From JAPWJZ01 sp964575605 (GTDB taxonomy: Bacteria; Pseudomonadota; Alphaproteobacteria; Micavibrionales; UBA2020), in assembly GCA_964575605.1 (NCBI GenBank), contig CAZNRN010000004.1:1-64000 (forward strand): a stretch of 64,000 nucleotides of DNA. Reading direction: 5' to 3'. This document shows, piece after piece, positions 7,636 through 16,057 of this stretch (position 1 is its first letter; every line of letters begins with the position of its first letter). The notes beneath the pieces were generated by a model. That model had not been told where the DNA came from. It saw nothing but the letters and a program-made list of their open reading frames with translations, and ran no database searches. The translations under genes and the position numbers were made by a program.

Positions 7636-8496
7636 CTAACTATTCAATCCTTTTTTCAGGCGTAGCGGCGACATGACGCCGATGTTGTCGCCCGTTTGCA
7701 TTTCTTCGGGTTCGTGCGCAGGAGTGGCGGGGGCCGCCTGCCGCGCGAGATAATCGCTGCGTAAAACCGTCGCGCGCTTGGCGATGTCTGCGATCAGGAA
7801 CTGCTTTTCACTCGTCGCGTACTCGACGGCCGAACTGGGTGCCGCCGCGTTTCCGCCCGAGCCGATGCCGACAATCCTATAGGCGTGTGCATATGGGGCG
7901 GTGGTTAGCGCCCCGCGCTCCAGCAAGGTGATAACGGCGTCCTTGTCCCCCATCTTTATCGCCGTGCCCAGTGCGGTACGAATATGTGTTTCGGACATGC
8001 CATGCGTATAGGATTTCTCCGTATAAGGGCGCTCGATATTTGCGCCTGTCTCCAGCAGGTAGCTAAAAAATTCTTTTTGCCCTTTTTCCTGTGCCATATG
8101 GAGAGGGAAGCTGCCGCCCGGATAATTTTCTTCCTTGTCGAGGCCGAGGGCGATCAGTGCCTTGAAAGCATTCAGGCTACCGTTGGCCTGTGCGATTTGC
8201 AGGGGTGTACCGTCGTTTGTACGCCAGTTAACCGCTTCGCCGGGGAAAGCGGCGGCGATGCTCTCGATTTTTACACTGTCGTCTTTTTTCAGCGCGGTGA
8301 AGAAATCCTCACGCGCCTTTTCGAAATCCTGTATCGAGGCACCGGAGGTGGGCGCGGTCAGCGGAACCGGGGTCGTTGCTTTCGGAACAGGGGCCGGTAC
8401 AGGCGCAGGGGCGGGGGCGGGTGTTGCCGCGGGTTGGTTCTCCTCCTTAGCTGCAGCGCCGGAAAAATCGCCTATAAGTTTTTTCAGCCATTTCAT
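7636..8496 (-). CDS. Ankyrin-repeat protein with C-terminal PLRLKK motif
   Basis: This is the largest of the array at 286 residues. The head MKWLKKLIGDFSG is amphipathic and Trp-containing. A Pro/Ala-rich linker (residues about 18-50) is followed by EDFFTALKKDD and ankyrin units (GTPLQIAQANGSLNAFKALIALG, SFPLHMAQEKGQKEFFSYLLETGANI, TALGTAIKMGDKDAVITLLERG). The C-terminus is NIGVMSPLRLKKGLNS. Its start codon overlaps the stop of the upstream gene by four bases (8493-8496), which supports coupled translation. Function beyond protein binding is unknown. Confidence 0.87.
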   Translation of the reverse strand: MKWLKKLIGDFSGAAAKEENQPAATPAPAPAPVPAPVPKATTPVPLTAPTSGASIQDFEKAREDFFTALKKDDSVKIESIAAAFPGEAVNWRTNDGTPLQIAQANGSLNAFKALIALGLDKEENYPGGSFPLHMAQEKGQKEFFSYLLETGANIERPYTEKSYTHGMSETHIRTALGTAIKMGDKDAVITLLERGALTTAPYAHAYRIVGIGSGGNAAAPSSAVEYATSEKQFLIADIAKRATVLRSDYLARQAAPATPAHEPEEMQTGDNIGVMSPLRLKKGLNS

Positions 8497-9233
8497 TGCG
8501 TCGCACTCCCGGCGGGGGCAGATTTCTTTAGCTTCAGCGGCTGCATCACCCCCACAGGATTGGCGGTGGCCGGATCGGGCGTCTGCGCGGGTTGCACGGG
8601 AACTGCTCTGGCCTGCTGCAAAATGGCACGCTTGATGATGTCGGCCATCTTGAATTTTTTCTTATGTTCGGCGTAGGCGGCGGGTGGCATGCTGAGTGGC
8701 GCGGCCTTGTTCATGTTTATACCATAGCAGGGCGCACTGGGGTCGGCGCCCTTGGCCAGCAGCAGCTTGAGTATGCTTTCATCGCCTTTTTCTATTGCTA
8801 CGGAAACGGGCGTGAAGCTGGTGCCGAAGTACATAAAATGCAGGGCTTCCATTACGCTTTCCGACTTGTTCACATCTCCGCCGTTATCGAGGATGTAGGA
8901 GATAAAATCTTTCTGACCTTTGTTAATCGCGTGCAGCAAGGGCGTGCGGCCGCTACCTTTTTTCGCGGCATAAGCTGCATTGATATCCATACCAAGCCCG
9001 ACCAGCGTCTTGAAAGCCTCCAGGCGTCCCTTGGTATGGGCGACCTGAAGCGGCGAGCCTTGCTCGGTTTTCCAGTCCAGTGCCTCGTTTGGATATTTGG
9101 CATGGATGCGCTTTATCTCGGTTATGTTATTGCGGCGGATGGCTTTGAAAAAATCGTCGCGGTCACGTTCCCACGGCTCCTGCGCCGCTCGTGAAAAAGT
9201 AGAAGTCAGGTTTTTGAGCCAACCAGAGGCCAT
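8493..9233 (-). CDS. Ankyrin-repeat protein with C-terminal PLKLKK motif
   Basis: The ATG at 9233 is chosen because GGAGG lies nine bases upstream; a GTG two codons earlier (9239) would be only three bases away. The 246-residue product starts MASGWLKNLTSTFSR, followed by DDFFKAIRRNN and ankyrin units (GSPLQVAHTKGRLEAFKTLVGLGMDI, RTPLLHAINKGQKDFISYILDNGGDV, FTPVSVAIEKGDESILKLLLAKGADP). The C-terminal motif is PVGVMQPLKLKK. The first two units are closely similar to those of the flanking genes, pointing to tandem duplication. Confidence 0.86.
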   Translation of the reverse strand: MASGWLKNLTSTFSRAAQEPWERDRDDFFKAIRRNNITEIKRIHAKYPNEALDWKTEQGSPLQVAHTKGRLEAFKTLVGLGMDINAAYAAKKGSGRTPLLHAINKGQKDFISYILDNGGDVNKSESVMEALHFMYFGTSFTPVSVAIEKGDESILKLLLAKGADPSAPCYGINMNKAAPLSMPPAAYAEHKKKFKMADIIKRAILQQARAVPVQPAQTPDPATANPVGVMQPLKLKKSAPAGSATQ

Positions 9234-9235
9234 TA

Positions 9236-9988
9236 TCACGGGCCTCCCGGCTTTTTCAGTTGCACGGGCGACATGACGTCAATCTTGCCGGGATCGGGCG
9301 CCACGACAGGCGCGGGCGGTGGGAAAGGGGCGGGGGCGGCTTTAGCCTTCGCTTGTGCGGTGACGTAATCGGCGCGTATGACGCTGGCGCGTTTCAGGAT
9401 ATCTGCGAAGACGAAGAGTTTCTTTTTTGACGCCACTGCTTCGGGTGTCGCGCAATATGCTGCCGGGCCCCAGTCGCCGAAAATTGTCAGGTTGGTGCTG
9501 GCCGTGACGGAAGTGAGCGCACCGTGTTCGATCAGGCGTATCAGCGTATCCTTGTCCTTGCGCAGCACGGCCATGTGCAGCAGGCTGGTTTCGCGGCTCA
9601 TCATGCCGCGGATGGTGCCTGTCTCGTTCAGGTCTGCGCCGGTTTCCAGCAGGTAGTCAAAAAACTGTTTCTGGTTTTTCTTGTAGGCGGTGAGGATAGG
9701 GTTCCATCCTTCATTGTAGTTCTCGTTCTTATTCGCGCCGCGCTCGATTAGCAGCTTGAAAGCATCAAGGCTGTCTGAAGCCTGAGCGCAACGCAGCGCG
9801 CTGCCAGTTTTATCTTTCCATTGCTTCCATTCCTGGGGATACTTCGTAATGATTGCATCAAGGGCTGCAGTGTCGTTTCTTCGCGCCGCCTTGAAGAACG
9901 CCACGCGGTCTTCTTCCCAGGCGACGACTTTAGCCGCGCCGGCGCTTTGCGTGAATTGCGTCGTGATATGATGCGTCTGTAATGCCAT
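9236..9988 (-). CDS. Ankyrin-repeat protein with C-terminal PVQLKK motif, first gene of array
   Basis: The start at 9988 (250 residues) is preferred because the predicted promoter places the transcript start near 10008, downstream of the in-frame codon at 10030. Unlike its neighbours the head (MALQTHHITTQF) lacks Trp-Leu. The module VAFFKAARRNDTAAL is followed by ankyrin units (GSALRCAQASDSLDAFKLLIERGANK, WNPILTAYKKNQKQFFDYLLETGADL, TSLLHMAVLRKDKDTLIRLIEHG) and the C-terminal KIDVMSPVQLKKPGGP. As first gene of the array it probably receives the promoter for all five genes. Confidence 0.85.
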   Translation of the reverse strand: MALQTHHITTQFTQSAGAAKVVAWEEDRVAFFKAARRNDTAALDAIITKYPQEWKQWKDKTGSALRCAQASDSLDAFKLLIERGANKNENYNEGWNPILTAYKKNQKQFFDYLLETGADLNETGTIRGMMSRETSLLHMAVLRKDKDTLIRLIEHGALTSVTASTNLTIFGDWGPAAYCATPEAVASKKKLFVFADILKRASVIRADYVTAQAKAKAAPAPFPPPAPVVAPDPGKIDVMSPVQLKKPGGP

Positions 9989-10014
9989 GGAATCTAGCCC
10001 TTTGGATTCCAAGC

Positions 10015-10043
10015 ATATTATCAGCGACATATTATTATGTCAA
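10015..10043 (-). promoter_or_regulatory. Sigma70-type promoter of the ankyrin array
   Basis: On the minus strand TTGACA (10043-10038) and TAATAT (10020-10015) are separated by exactly 17 bases. It is a near-consensus promoter pointing into the five-gene ankyrin array. Confidence 0.75.
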
Positions 10044-10091
10044 ATATAAATTTCCCGTTATAAAACAACGCGATAGGGGATAAAAAATGTC

Positions 10092-10131
10092 CAAAAAAGA
10101 AGAAGGCCCCCCGACAAAAGGGCGGGAGGCC
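10092..10131 (-). terminator. Rho-independent terminator
   Basis: A nine-base stem with one mismatch (10105-10113 against 10123-10131) is followed on the minus strand by a T-rich stretch (complement of 10092-10104). It would end the transcript of the 10192-10461 gene before the ankyrin array promoter. Confidence 0.75.
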
Positions 10132-10191
10132 CGGGTGTAATCAACAATGTTGCTTCGTTCTTGCTTGCTTCTTGTGCGGAACGGCGGCCCT

Positions 10192-10461
10192 CTATGCCTC
10201 TACATCCAGCAACTGCCCGCGCCGGTTAGCGGCTACCGTTTCCGATCTCTGTGCCTCCGCCTGACGTCTCTGCGCTGCTTGAGCTTGGCGCTTTTGTTCT
10301 TCGTCCTTCGACTGTAGCGTCCTCTGGTCCAGCTTCTGTGCGTCGGCTGCCTGGGCGTTCCTGGCCTGGGTTTGTTCATTGCGCGCACGTACTTCCTGCT
10401 GTTGCACAGCAGACGGCTGCAAGACAACCTGTTGCGGTCCTGTGCCCGCAAACTCGACCAT
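10192..10461 (-). CDS. Small Gln/Ala/Arg-rich helical protein, unknown function
   Basis: The 89-residue product starts at an ATG with GGAG six bases upstream and is followed by a good terminator, so it looks like a real single-gene unit. After a short hydrophobic head (MVEFAGTGPQQVVLQPSAV) the sequence is almost entirely Gln, Ala, Arg and Glu and should form one long helix or coiled coil. The family is not recognised, and its composition makes database similarity unreliable. It diverges from the DUF2336 gene, with the control region at 10543-10582 between them. Confidence 0.6.
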   Translation of the reverse strand: MVEFAGTGPQQVVLQPSAVQQQEVRARNEQTQARNAQAADAQKLDQRTLQSKDEEQKRQAQAAQRRQAEAQRSETVAANRRGQLLDVEA

Positions 10462-10542
10462 TTATCGCTCCGGGGCGCCCTTGGCGCTGAATAATCCAGT
10501 GATTAAATGCGCTCTAATAAGTCCAGATTACCATGGAGGGGG

Positions 10543-10557
10543 TTAACGCGCTGTTAA
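10543..10557. promoter_or_regulatory. CtrA-type binding site TTAA-N7-TTAA
   Basis: TTAA at 10543-10546 and at 10554-10557 are separated by seven bases, the full CtrA box. It lies between the divergent 10192-10461 and 10816-11925 genes, with a Fur-like inverted repeat next to it. The gap 10462-10815 holds these two sites, an AT-rich stretch, and a purine-rich ribosome site at the downstream gene. Confidence 0.5.
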
Positions 10558-10558
10558 T

Positions 10559-10582
10559 TTGAGAATCGTTTTCAATCTCATT
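10559..10582. promoter_or_regulatory. Fur-box-like inverted repeat
   Basis: The stretch TTGAGAATCGTTTTCAATC followed by TCATT contains two overlapping imperfect inverted repeats: TTGAGAA against TTTTCAA, and TGAGA against TCTCA. This arrangement resembles Fur boxes. It begins one base after the CtrA-type site, so the two regulators could compete. Confidence 0.35.
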
Positions 10583-10815
10583 CGCAAAATTTTTTGTAAT
10601 TTCGTTGCGGAGAGACTCGATGCTTGCCAAAAGCAAGGTTCTTACTGCAAATCAGGTATACCGAAAGTCCTTTATTTTTCACGGAAAGATACGATTTAAA
10701 ACCTTTCTTAAAACAATTTCGATAAAATTTTAAGTATATGCAAAGTTTCTAAGGATGAGCTGGGGAGGAGCTTAGCATTCAACAAAGCCTGACATAGGCG
10801 CGGGGGGAACCAGTG

Positions 10816-11925
10816 ATGGTCCGTGCAGAAGAGCATAAAGGGGTTAATATCTTGGATCCGCAGCAACTTTTACAGTGCGCTCAGGACAAGACCGAAGGCG
10901 GCAGGCGTCGGCTGGCGCAAGCTGTTTCGGAATTTTTCGAAGAGCGCGTTCTCACCGACTCGGAAAAGAGCCTGGCCGGCGATATCCTGATGAACCTTAT
11001 CAGGCAGGCGGAAGCCGATTTGCGCCAGGCGCTGTCCGAGCGCATGTCCGTACAGGCCAACGTGCCGCCGGAACTTATCGTGTTCCTGGCGAACGACCAG
11101 ATTACAGTCGCGCATCAGGTGCTGATGCATAGCCCTGTGCTTAGCGAGGTAAACCTTATCGACATCATTTCATCCAAAGGTCAGGAGCATTGGCAAGTTA
11201 TCGCCAAACGCCACGACATCAGCCCGACGGTTGCCGATCGTCTTATCGACACAGGCGATCTCGGTACGGTGAAGAACCTGATCGAGAACAGCAAAGCCAG
11301 CCTGCAGAAACCGACGATGAAAAAACTCGTGCGTTTCTCGATGAATACCGAGGAGCTGCAGCGTCCTTTGCTGCGTAGGCCGGAGCTGGATAGCGATGTG
11401 GCGATGGACCTTTACATGGTTGTATCGCACGCCCTGCGCGAGGAAATCGCCAGCAAGTTCGTGATTTCTGGCCATGTGCTTGACCAGGCGATCGAAGGCC
11501 TGATCCACGAACTCAGCAACGAGGCGAAGGGGTTGCGCAATACAACGCCTGAAATGCAGGCGCTGGCCAAGCGCTTCAACGAGCGCAAGGATATTACGGC
11601 AGATTTGATGATCAAGACGCTTCGTCGCGGGCAGATCGGCTTTTTCCTGACGCTGTTTGCCGAGCGGTCGGGCCTGTCGGTGGACTCCGTCACCAAACTC
11701 ATCCAGAAAGACGGTGGCAAACCTTTCGTCGTCGCCTGCCGTTATATCGGCATGATGAAATCCGAATTCGCCTCGATCTTCCTGCTCAGCCGCGGCGTCC
11801 GCACCGGTGAGAAGATCGTCGACCAGCGCGAACTAGCCCTTGCCCTCAAGAACTTCGATGCAATGAAGGACTTCGACATCCAGCGGGTGATGAAAAGCTG
11901 GCTGAAGAACCCCGAGTTGATTTGA
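10816..11925 (+). CDS. DUF2336 family protein
   Basis: The 369-residue all-helical protein matches the DUF2336 family, common in alphaproteobacteria and often near regulators and motility genes; no biochemical role is established that I can name. Segments such as PPELIVFLANDQITVAHQVL and SMNTEELQRPLL show the family's HEAT-like repeat pattern of paired helices. The start is either GTG 10813 or ATG 10816, both after a GGGGGGAA ribosome site. The long leader carries a CtrA-type box and a Fur-like repeat. A terminator follows the stop directly. Confidence 0.85.
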   Translation: MVRAEEHKGVNILDPQQLLQCAQDKTEGGRRRLAQAVSEFFEERVLTDSEKSLAGDILMNLIRQAEADLRQALSERMSVQANVPPELIVFLANDQITVAHQVLMHSPVLSEVNLIDIISSKGQEHWQVIAKRHDISPTVADRLIDTGDLGTVKNLIENSKASLQKPTMKKLVRFSMNTEELQRPLLRRPELDSDVAMDLYMVVSHALREEIASKFVISGHVLDQAIEGLIHELSNEAKGLRNTTPEMQALAKRFNERKDITADLMIKTLRRGQIGFFLTLFAERSGLSVDSVTKLIQKDGGKPFVVACRYIGMMKSEFASIFLLSRGVRTGEKIVDQRELALALKNFDAMKDFDIQRVMKSWLKNPELI

Positions 11926-11945
11926 ACCCTGCTTTGACTATGAAG

Positions 11946-11973
11946 CCGCCCGGGCGGGGGTCCGGGCGGTTTT
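11946..11973 (+). terminator. Rho-independent terminator after DUF2336 gene
   Basis: CCGCCCGG (11946-11953) pairs with CCGGGCGG (11962-11969), followed by TTTT. It ends the DUF2336 transcript and touches the stop of the convergent gene. Confidence 0.85.
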
Positions 11974-12791
11974 CATTTTGTGTCGCCGTAATTCTCTCGC
12001 ATGTACGACAGGATGGGCGAAAAGCTGTTGCCAGCCTCCCCACAAGCGAAGGACCTGCCATGCGCACCTTCGTTCTGAAACTCGACAAAGCCGTAATCGA
12101 TGCCCGAGGCAGCGGGACATTTGGCGTATGGCTTCGAGGGTGCGCCAGCCGCGGCTGCAGCCAGCGCCCGGATTTTCTCGATGTCGCCGTCTTTCGCCTG
12201 CGACATCGATGTATACATGATGCTGCTGGTCTGGCGTACGAACATGCTGGTGATGACCGTGCCGTCAGCAAAGACGTGCAGGTCTTTCGTGCCACCCTTT
12301 TGCGGTTGGTAGTAGGTGTGGAGGAAAAAGTCTTCTGCGGCAGTGCCAGCGTCGAAAGCTGCAGTTGAGGCGTCAAAAATCTTCATTACTTCGGACGGGG
12401 TGGGCGCAAAGGCGTTATAGGCACGGTATTTGTCGCCATCGAAGAAGAACAGCTGGTCTTGGGCCACGCCGGGATTATTGGGCACACTGCTTTGTGTGAA
12501 AAAGCTTTCGACTTGCGAAAATAATGCGGCGGTGGCGGCGTCGCTCGCCTGTTTTACTCCGACCTGGCGCCGCGGCGCTTTATCGGTTGTCGGCAGCTTG
12601 CGGATGGAAAGTCCGTTGGAGAGGAAAATATATTCAGTGAAGCATTCGTTGCCCTTGCATGTGGGGTCATGCACGACGATTTCGAAGTATTTCGGGGGCT
12701 GCTGCGCAGGTTCTCGTTCGGACGGTAGGACGAATGCGCAGCTGACAATAAGCGCAAGGGTTACAAGCGTTAGCTGCGCGGCTCGCAACAA
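11973..12791 (-). CDS. Secreted protein of unknown function
   Basis: The 272-residue product has an N-terminal signal peptide (AAQLTLVTLALIVSCAFVLPS). Two Cys pairs are plausible (DPTCKGNECF near residues 43-51 and two cysteines near the C-terminus), consistent with an exported disulfide protein. No ATG is available near the start; a TTG three bases after the pgk stop is used, with a second TTG next to it. The gene directly follows pgk and is probably co-transcribed with it. The family is not recognised. Confidence 0.7.
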   Translation of the reverse strand: MLRAAQLTLVTLALIVSCAFVLPSEREPAQQPPKYFEIVVHDPTCKGNECFTEYIFLSNGLSIRKLPTTDKAPRRQVGVKQASDAATAALFSQVESFFTQSSVPNNPGVAQDQLFFFDGDKYRAYNAFAPTPSEVMKIFDASTAAFDAGTAAEDFFLHTYYQPQKGGTKDLHVFADGTVITSMFVRQTSSIMYTSMSQAKDGDIEKIRALAAAAAGAPSKPYAKCPAASGIDYGFVEFQNEGAHGRSFACGEAGNSFSPILSYMRENYGDTK

Positions 12792-12793
12792 GT

Positions 12794-14038
12794 TCAGGCG
12801 CCCTTGATATTCAGGCTTTTGGCGGGCGCGGTGGCGGCGGTCTTAGCGCTTTTCTCGAGCGCCTCGACGCCAGGCAGTGTTTTGCCCTCCAGCCATTCCA
12901 GGAAGGCGCCGCCTGCGGTCGAGACATAGCTCATTTTTTCCTCGACGCCGGCTTGCGCTAAAGCGGATACGGTATCGCCGCCGCCGGCCACGCTGATAAC
13001 CTTGCCGGCTTTGGTAAGTTCGGCGACTTTTTGTGCGACAGCGACGGTGCCTTTATCGAAAGGCGTGGTTTCGAAGGCGCCAAGGGGGCCATTCCAGACC
13101 ACGGTCTTTGCGCCTTCCAGCACTTTGCCTATGGCGGCAACGGACTCGGGTCCAATGTCCAGCATCATCTGCCCGTCCTGCACGCTTTCGACCGTGACGG
13201 CCTGAGATGGGGCATTTGCTTTGAATTCGCTGGCAACGATAGCGTCGACAGGCAAAAGGATCGTGCATTTGTGCGCCTTGGCCGTTGCCATGATTTTCTG
13301 CGCCTGTTCGCGCATCTCATGCTCGCATAGCGATTTACCGACGGGGTTGTCGAGGGCTGCCAGGAAAGTATTCGCCATGCCGCCACCCAGCACAAGCGTA
13401 TCGATGCGGGTGACGAGGTTATTCAATAGATCGAGCTTGGTCGAAATTTTCGCGCCGCCGACAATCGCGATAACGGGGCGGGTAGGATTACCTACGGCTT
13501 TGCCAAGCGCGTCAAGTTCGGCTTCCATCAAGCGGCCGGCGTAAGCGGGCAGGAGGGTGGCAATCCCGTGAGTGGTGGCATGCGCGCGGTGTGCGCAGGA
13601 GAACGCGTCATTCACGTACACGTCGCCAAGGCCGGCGATAAGCTGGGCGAAATTCGTGTCGTTTTTTTCTTCTTCCGGGTGGAAACGCACGTTTTCAAGC
13701 AGCAATACGTCGCCATCGTTTAATTTGGCGACTGCCTCTTTTGCAGGCGGGCCGATGCAGTCATTGGCAAAAGCTACCGTTTTACCGTAAGCGGCTTCGA
13801 GTGCCTTGCCGATGGGAGCGAGCGAAAGGGATGAGTCGACGGCTTTGGGACGACCAAAGTGCGACAGGATAACGACCTTCGCGCCCTTCGATGCCAGTTC
13901 CCTGATCGTGGGCACCAGGCGCTCGATACGGGTGGCGTCAGTGACTTTTCCTTCCTGTACGGGAACGTTTAGGTCGGCGCGCAACAGGACAACTTTGCCT
14001 TTCGGCGAAAGGTCGTCGAGGGTCAGGAAGTTTTTCAT
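12794..14038 (-). CDS. pgk: Phosphoglycerate kinase
   Basis: Pgk transfers phosphate between 1,3-bisphosphoglycerate and ADP in glycolysis and gluconeogenesis. The 414-residue protein has the N-domain motifs RADLNVP and LSHFGRPK, the substrate segment NDAFSCAHRAHAT, the hinge AIVGGAKISTK and the nucleotide segment VSVAGGGDT-like (SVAGGGDTVSAL). The last 25 residues form an unusual Ala/Lys-rich extension (SAKTAATAPAKSLNIKGA) past the normal end. An AAGGGTGACC ribosome site precedes the ATG. No other glycolytic gene is adjacent, so this is not a gap-pgk operon. Confidence 0.96.
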   Translation of the reverse strand: MKNFLTLDDLSPKGKVVLLRADLNVPVQEGKVTDATRIERLVPTIRELASKGAKVVILSHFGRPKAVDSSLSLAPIGKALEAAYGKTVAFANDCIGPPAKEAVAKLNDGDVLLLENVRFHPEEEKNDTNFAQLIAGLGDVYVNDAFSCAHRAHATTHGIATLLPAYAGRLMEAELDALGKAVGNPTRPVIAIVGGAKISTKLDLLNNLVTRIDTLVLGGGMANTFLAALDNPVGKSLCEHEMREQAQKIMATAKAHKCTILLPVDAIVASEFKANAPSQAVTVESVQDGQMMLDIGPESVAAIGKVLEGAKTVVWNGPLGAFETTPFDKGTVAVAQKVAELTKAGKVISVAGGGDTVSALAQAGVEEKMSYVSTAGGAFLEWLEGKTLPGVEALEKSAKTAATAPAKSLNIKGA

Positions 14039-14116
14039 TGGTCACCCTTATTTGAATAAATGCCTTCCTGCAATATGAACGGAGTCATAAGGGGTAGCAA
14101 GGGTTAATAAGTCGCT

Positions 14117-15088
14117 TTATTTAACTGTTACAGCCCTGAATTTATTGGTGGAACTGATAAGGGCGCTCAAGATTCCGGGCTCGAAAGCGGAATGGCCTGC
14201 GTCCGGCACGACGATATATTCCGCCTCCGGCCATGACTTGTGCAGGTCATGTGCCGTTTCGATCGGGCAGACCATGTCGTAACGGCCCTGCACGATTGTC
14301 GCGGGGATATGGCGTATCTTTTTGACGTTATCAAGAAGATAGGTATCCGGCGTCCATTTACAGTTGATGAAGTAATGCGCCTCAATACGCGAAATGGGCA
14401 AGGCGTGGTCAGGCGCCTTGCTTTCCTCCACCATCGCGTGCCGCTGTATCAGCATGCAGCACAGGCTTTCGTAAGCAGCCCATGCCTGCGCCGCCTTGAG
14501 GCGGATGGCGGCATCCTCCTGCGTCAGCAGTTTGTAGTAATTGCCGAGGATATCTTGCCGCTGGTCCGGCGGGAGAAGTTTCACGAAATCATCCCATACT
14601 TCGGGGAAAACCGTTTTCATGCCATAGAGGAACCAGTCGATTTCGCGTTGCATCATCAGGAAGATGCCGCGCAGCGTCAGGCTGGCGACGCGGTTGGGAT
14701 GTTCGACGGCATAGGCAAGGGCGAGGGTCGAGCCCCACGAACCGCCAAAAACATGCCACTGGTTGATGCCCAGTTTTTCCCGCAGCTTTTCGATGTCGCG
14801 GATTAGATGCTGTGTAGTGTTCTCGCGCAGTTCGGCATGGGGAGTGGAACGTCCCGCGCCGCGTTGGTCGAAAATAACGATGCGGTAGTGATCAGGATCA
14901 AAGAACTGGCGGTGACGCGGGCTGGAACCCGCGCCGGGTCCGCCATGCAGGAACAAAACGGGCGCGCCATCGCGGCGACCCGACTGCTCGTAATAAATGC
15001 TGTGAATGCTGTCCACCTGCAGGAAGCCGGTTTCAAATGGCATGATTGGGGCGTAGGGCAGCAGCAGGGAAGGAGCGGCAGGAGACAT
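14117..15088 (-). CDS. pip: Proline iminopeptidase (paralogue 1)
   Basis: This alpha/beta-hydrolase of the S33 family removes N-terminal proline from peptides. From the ATG at 15088 it is 323 residues. The oxyanion motif HGGPGAG, DQRGAGRS, the nucleophile elbow GGSWGS, the catalytic Asp in GRYDMVCP and the His in DAGHSAFEP are all present, so it should be active. No signal peptide is seen. The reading frame extends upstream to 15130 inside the preceding gene, and 15088 gives the usual N-terminus. Two further paralogues lie at 39524-41589. Confidence 0.93.
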   Translation of the reverse strand: MSPAAPSLLLPYAPIMPFETGFLQVDSIHSIYYEQSGRRDGAPVLFLHGGPGAGSSPRHRQFFDPDHYRIVIFDQRGAGRSTPHAELRENTTQHLIRDIEKLREKLGINQWHVFGGSWGSTLALAYAVEHPNRVASLTLRGIFLMMQREIDWFLYGMKTVFPEVWDDFVKLLPPDQRQDILGNYYKLLTQEDAAIRLKAAQAWAAYESLCCMLIQRHAMVEESKAPDHALPISRIEAHYFINCKWTPDTYLLDNVKKIRHIPATIVQGRYDMVCPIETAHDLHKSWPEAEYIVVPDAGHSAFEPGILSALISSTNKFRAVTVK

Positions 15089-15092
15089 CAGT

Positions 15093-15986
15093 TTATTTTT
15101 TCTTGGGCAGGGTGTTACCGGGATAGCCATCGGGGAATTCGATTTGCTCCGGATGGGTTAATTCGATTAACGGGCCGCCATTGTCGACAACCCAGCCGCG
15201 GATGCGCACTTTTGCGTTACCCCAGGCATAAGGGCTGAAGCCGTAGGCAGTCGCGCCTGCCTTTCCCTGTACGCTTCCCTCGGGATTGTAATAGTTGCGG
15301 AACATCGCGTAACGGTTGCGGTCGAGCGCGATTGTAAAGTCATGTTGCGTGTCAGGGGCGAAGTTCAGGTAGTCATAGCCTTTATTGGAGCGGAAGTTCC
15401 AGATGGGGCCCTCAAAAACCTGGTAGGTGCCTTGTGTGCCTTTGCGGATAGTGCGGTCGTTTTTCACGCTCAGGTCAGGCACCTTCCAGAAGCCACGTTT
15501 TTTTGAACGTGCGTCAATTTCGTATTCATACAGCTTGATAACGAGATCGCGGTTGAATTCGGATGAGTCTGCCCAGGCATAACCATCGTTTACAAGCGCG
15601 GCCTGCACCCATGTACCGTCATTGATGACCATATGGATCATCTCGTAGCCCTGCTTGTCGACGCGGCCTTCATCGGGTAATGTTTTGTTGCGGAAAAGGC
15701 CGACTTTCTGGCCGACAAGTTTTGTCGTGAGGTATTCACGCGCCTTGTCTTCGTAAACAGGTGGGACGCGGATGTTGTCGAGGTGGAAGGTGCGATGTTT
15801 ATCCAGCTGGATGACGTCGGATTTTGTAACGCCGACAACGGTGCCGACATCGATCAGCTCGAGATCATCGGGCTTGGTCTGGACAGGTTTGTAGAATTTA
15901 GGCTGGTTCGCGGCCTGAAGCGGCGCTACCGTTGCAACGCAAATACCAGCTAACAAAACAAATGCATAAAAAAGGTTGTGCTTCAT
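15093..15986 (-). CDS. Exported SNase-like protein lacking catalytic residues
   Basis: The 297-residue protein has a signal peptide (residues 1-25) and a staphylococcal-nuclease-like domain at about 45-165, recognisable from TFHLDNIRVPP, the helix before LVGQKV, WVQAALVNDGYAWAD and ARSKKRGFW. Aligned with SNase, the three catalytic positions are changed: Arg35 is His, Glu43 is Pro, and Arg87 of the KYGR turn is Tyr (KQGY). It is therefore unlikely to be a working nuclease. A C-terminal domain (about 175-297) of unknown type follows. It lies four bases upstream of pip on the same strand. Confidence 0.8.
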   Translation of the reverse strand: MKHNLFYAFVLLAGICVATVAPLQAANQPKFYKPVQTKPDDLELIDVGTVVGVTKSDVIQLDKHRTFHLDNIRVPPVYEDKAREYLTTKLVGQKVGLFRNKTLPDEGRVDKQGYEMIHMVINDGTWVQAALVNDGYAWADSSEFNRDLVIKLYEYEIDARSKKRGFWKVPDLSVKNDRTIRKGTQGTYQVFEGPIWNFRSNKGYDYLNFAPDTQHDFTIALDRNRYAMFRNYYNPEGSVQGKAGATAYGFSPYAWGNAKVRIRGWVVDNGGPLIELTHPEQIEFPDGYPGNTLPKKK

Positions 15987-16057
15987 GATTGTCCCCCACG
16001 ACCTTTTTTAGCACAGACACAGCGCTTTTGACAATTACCGCAAGGCGTTAGTATCGA

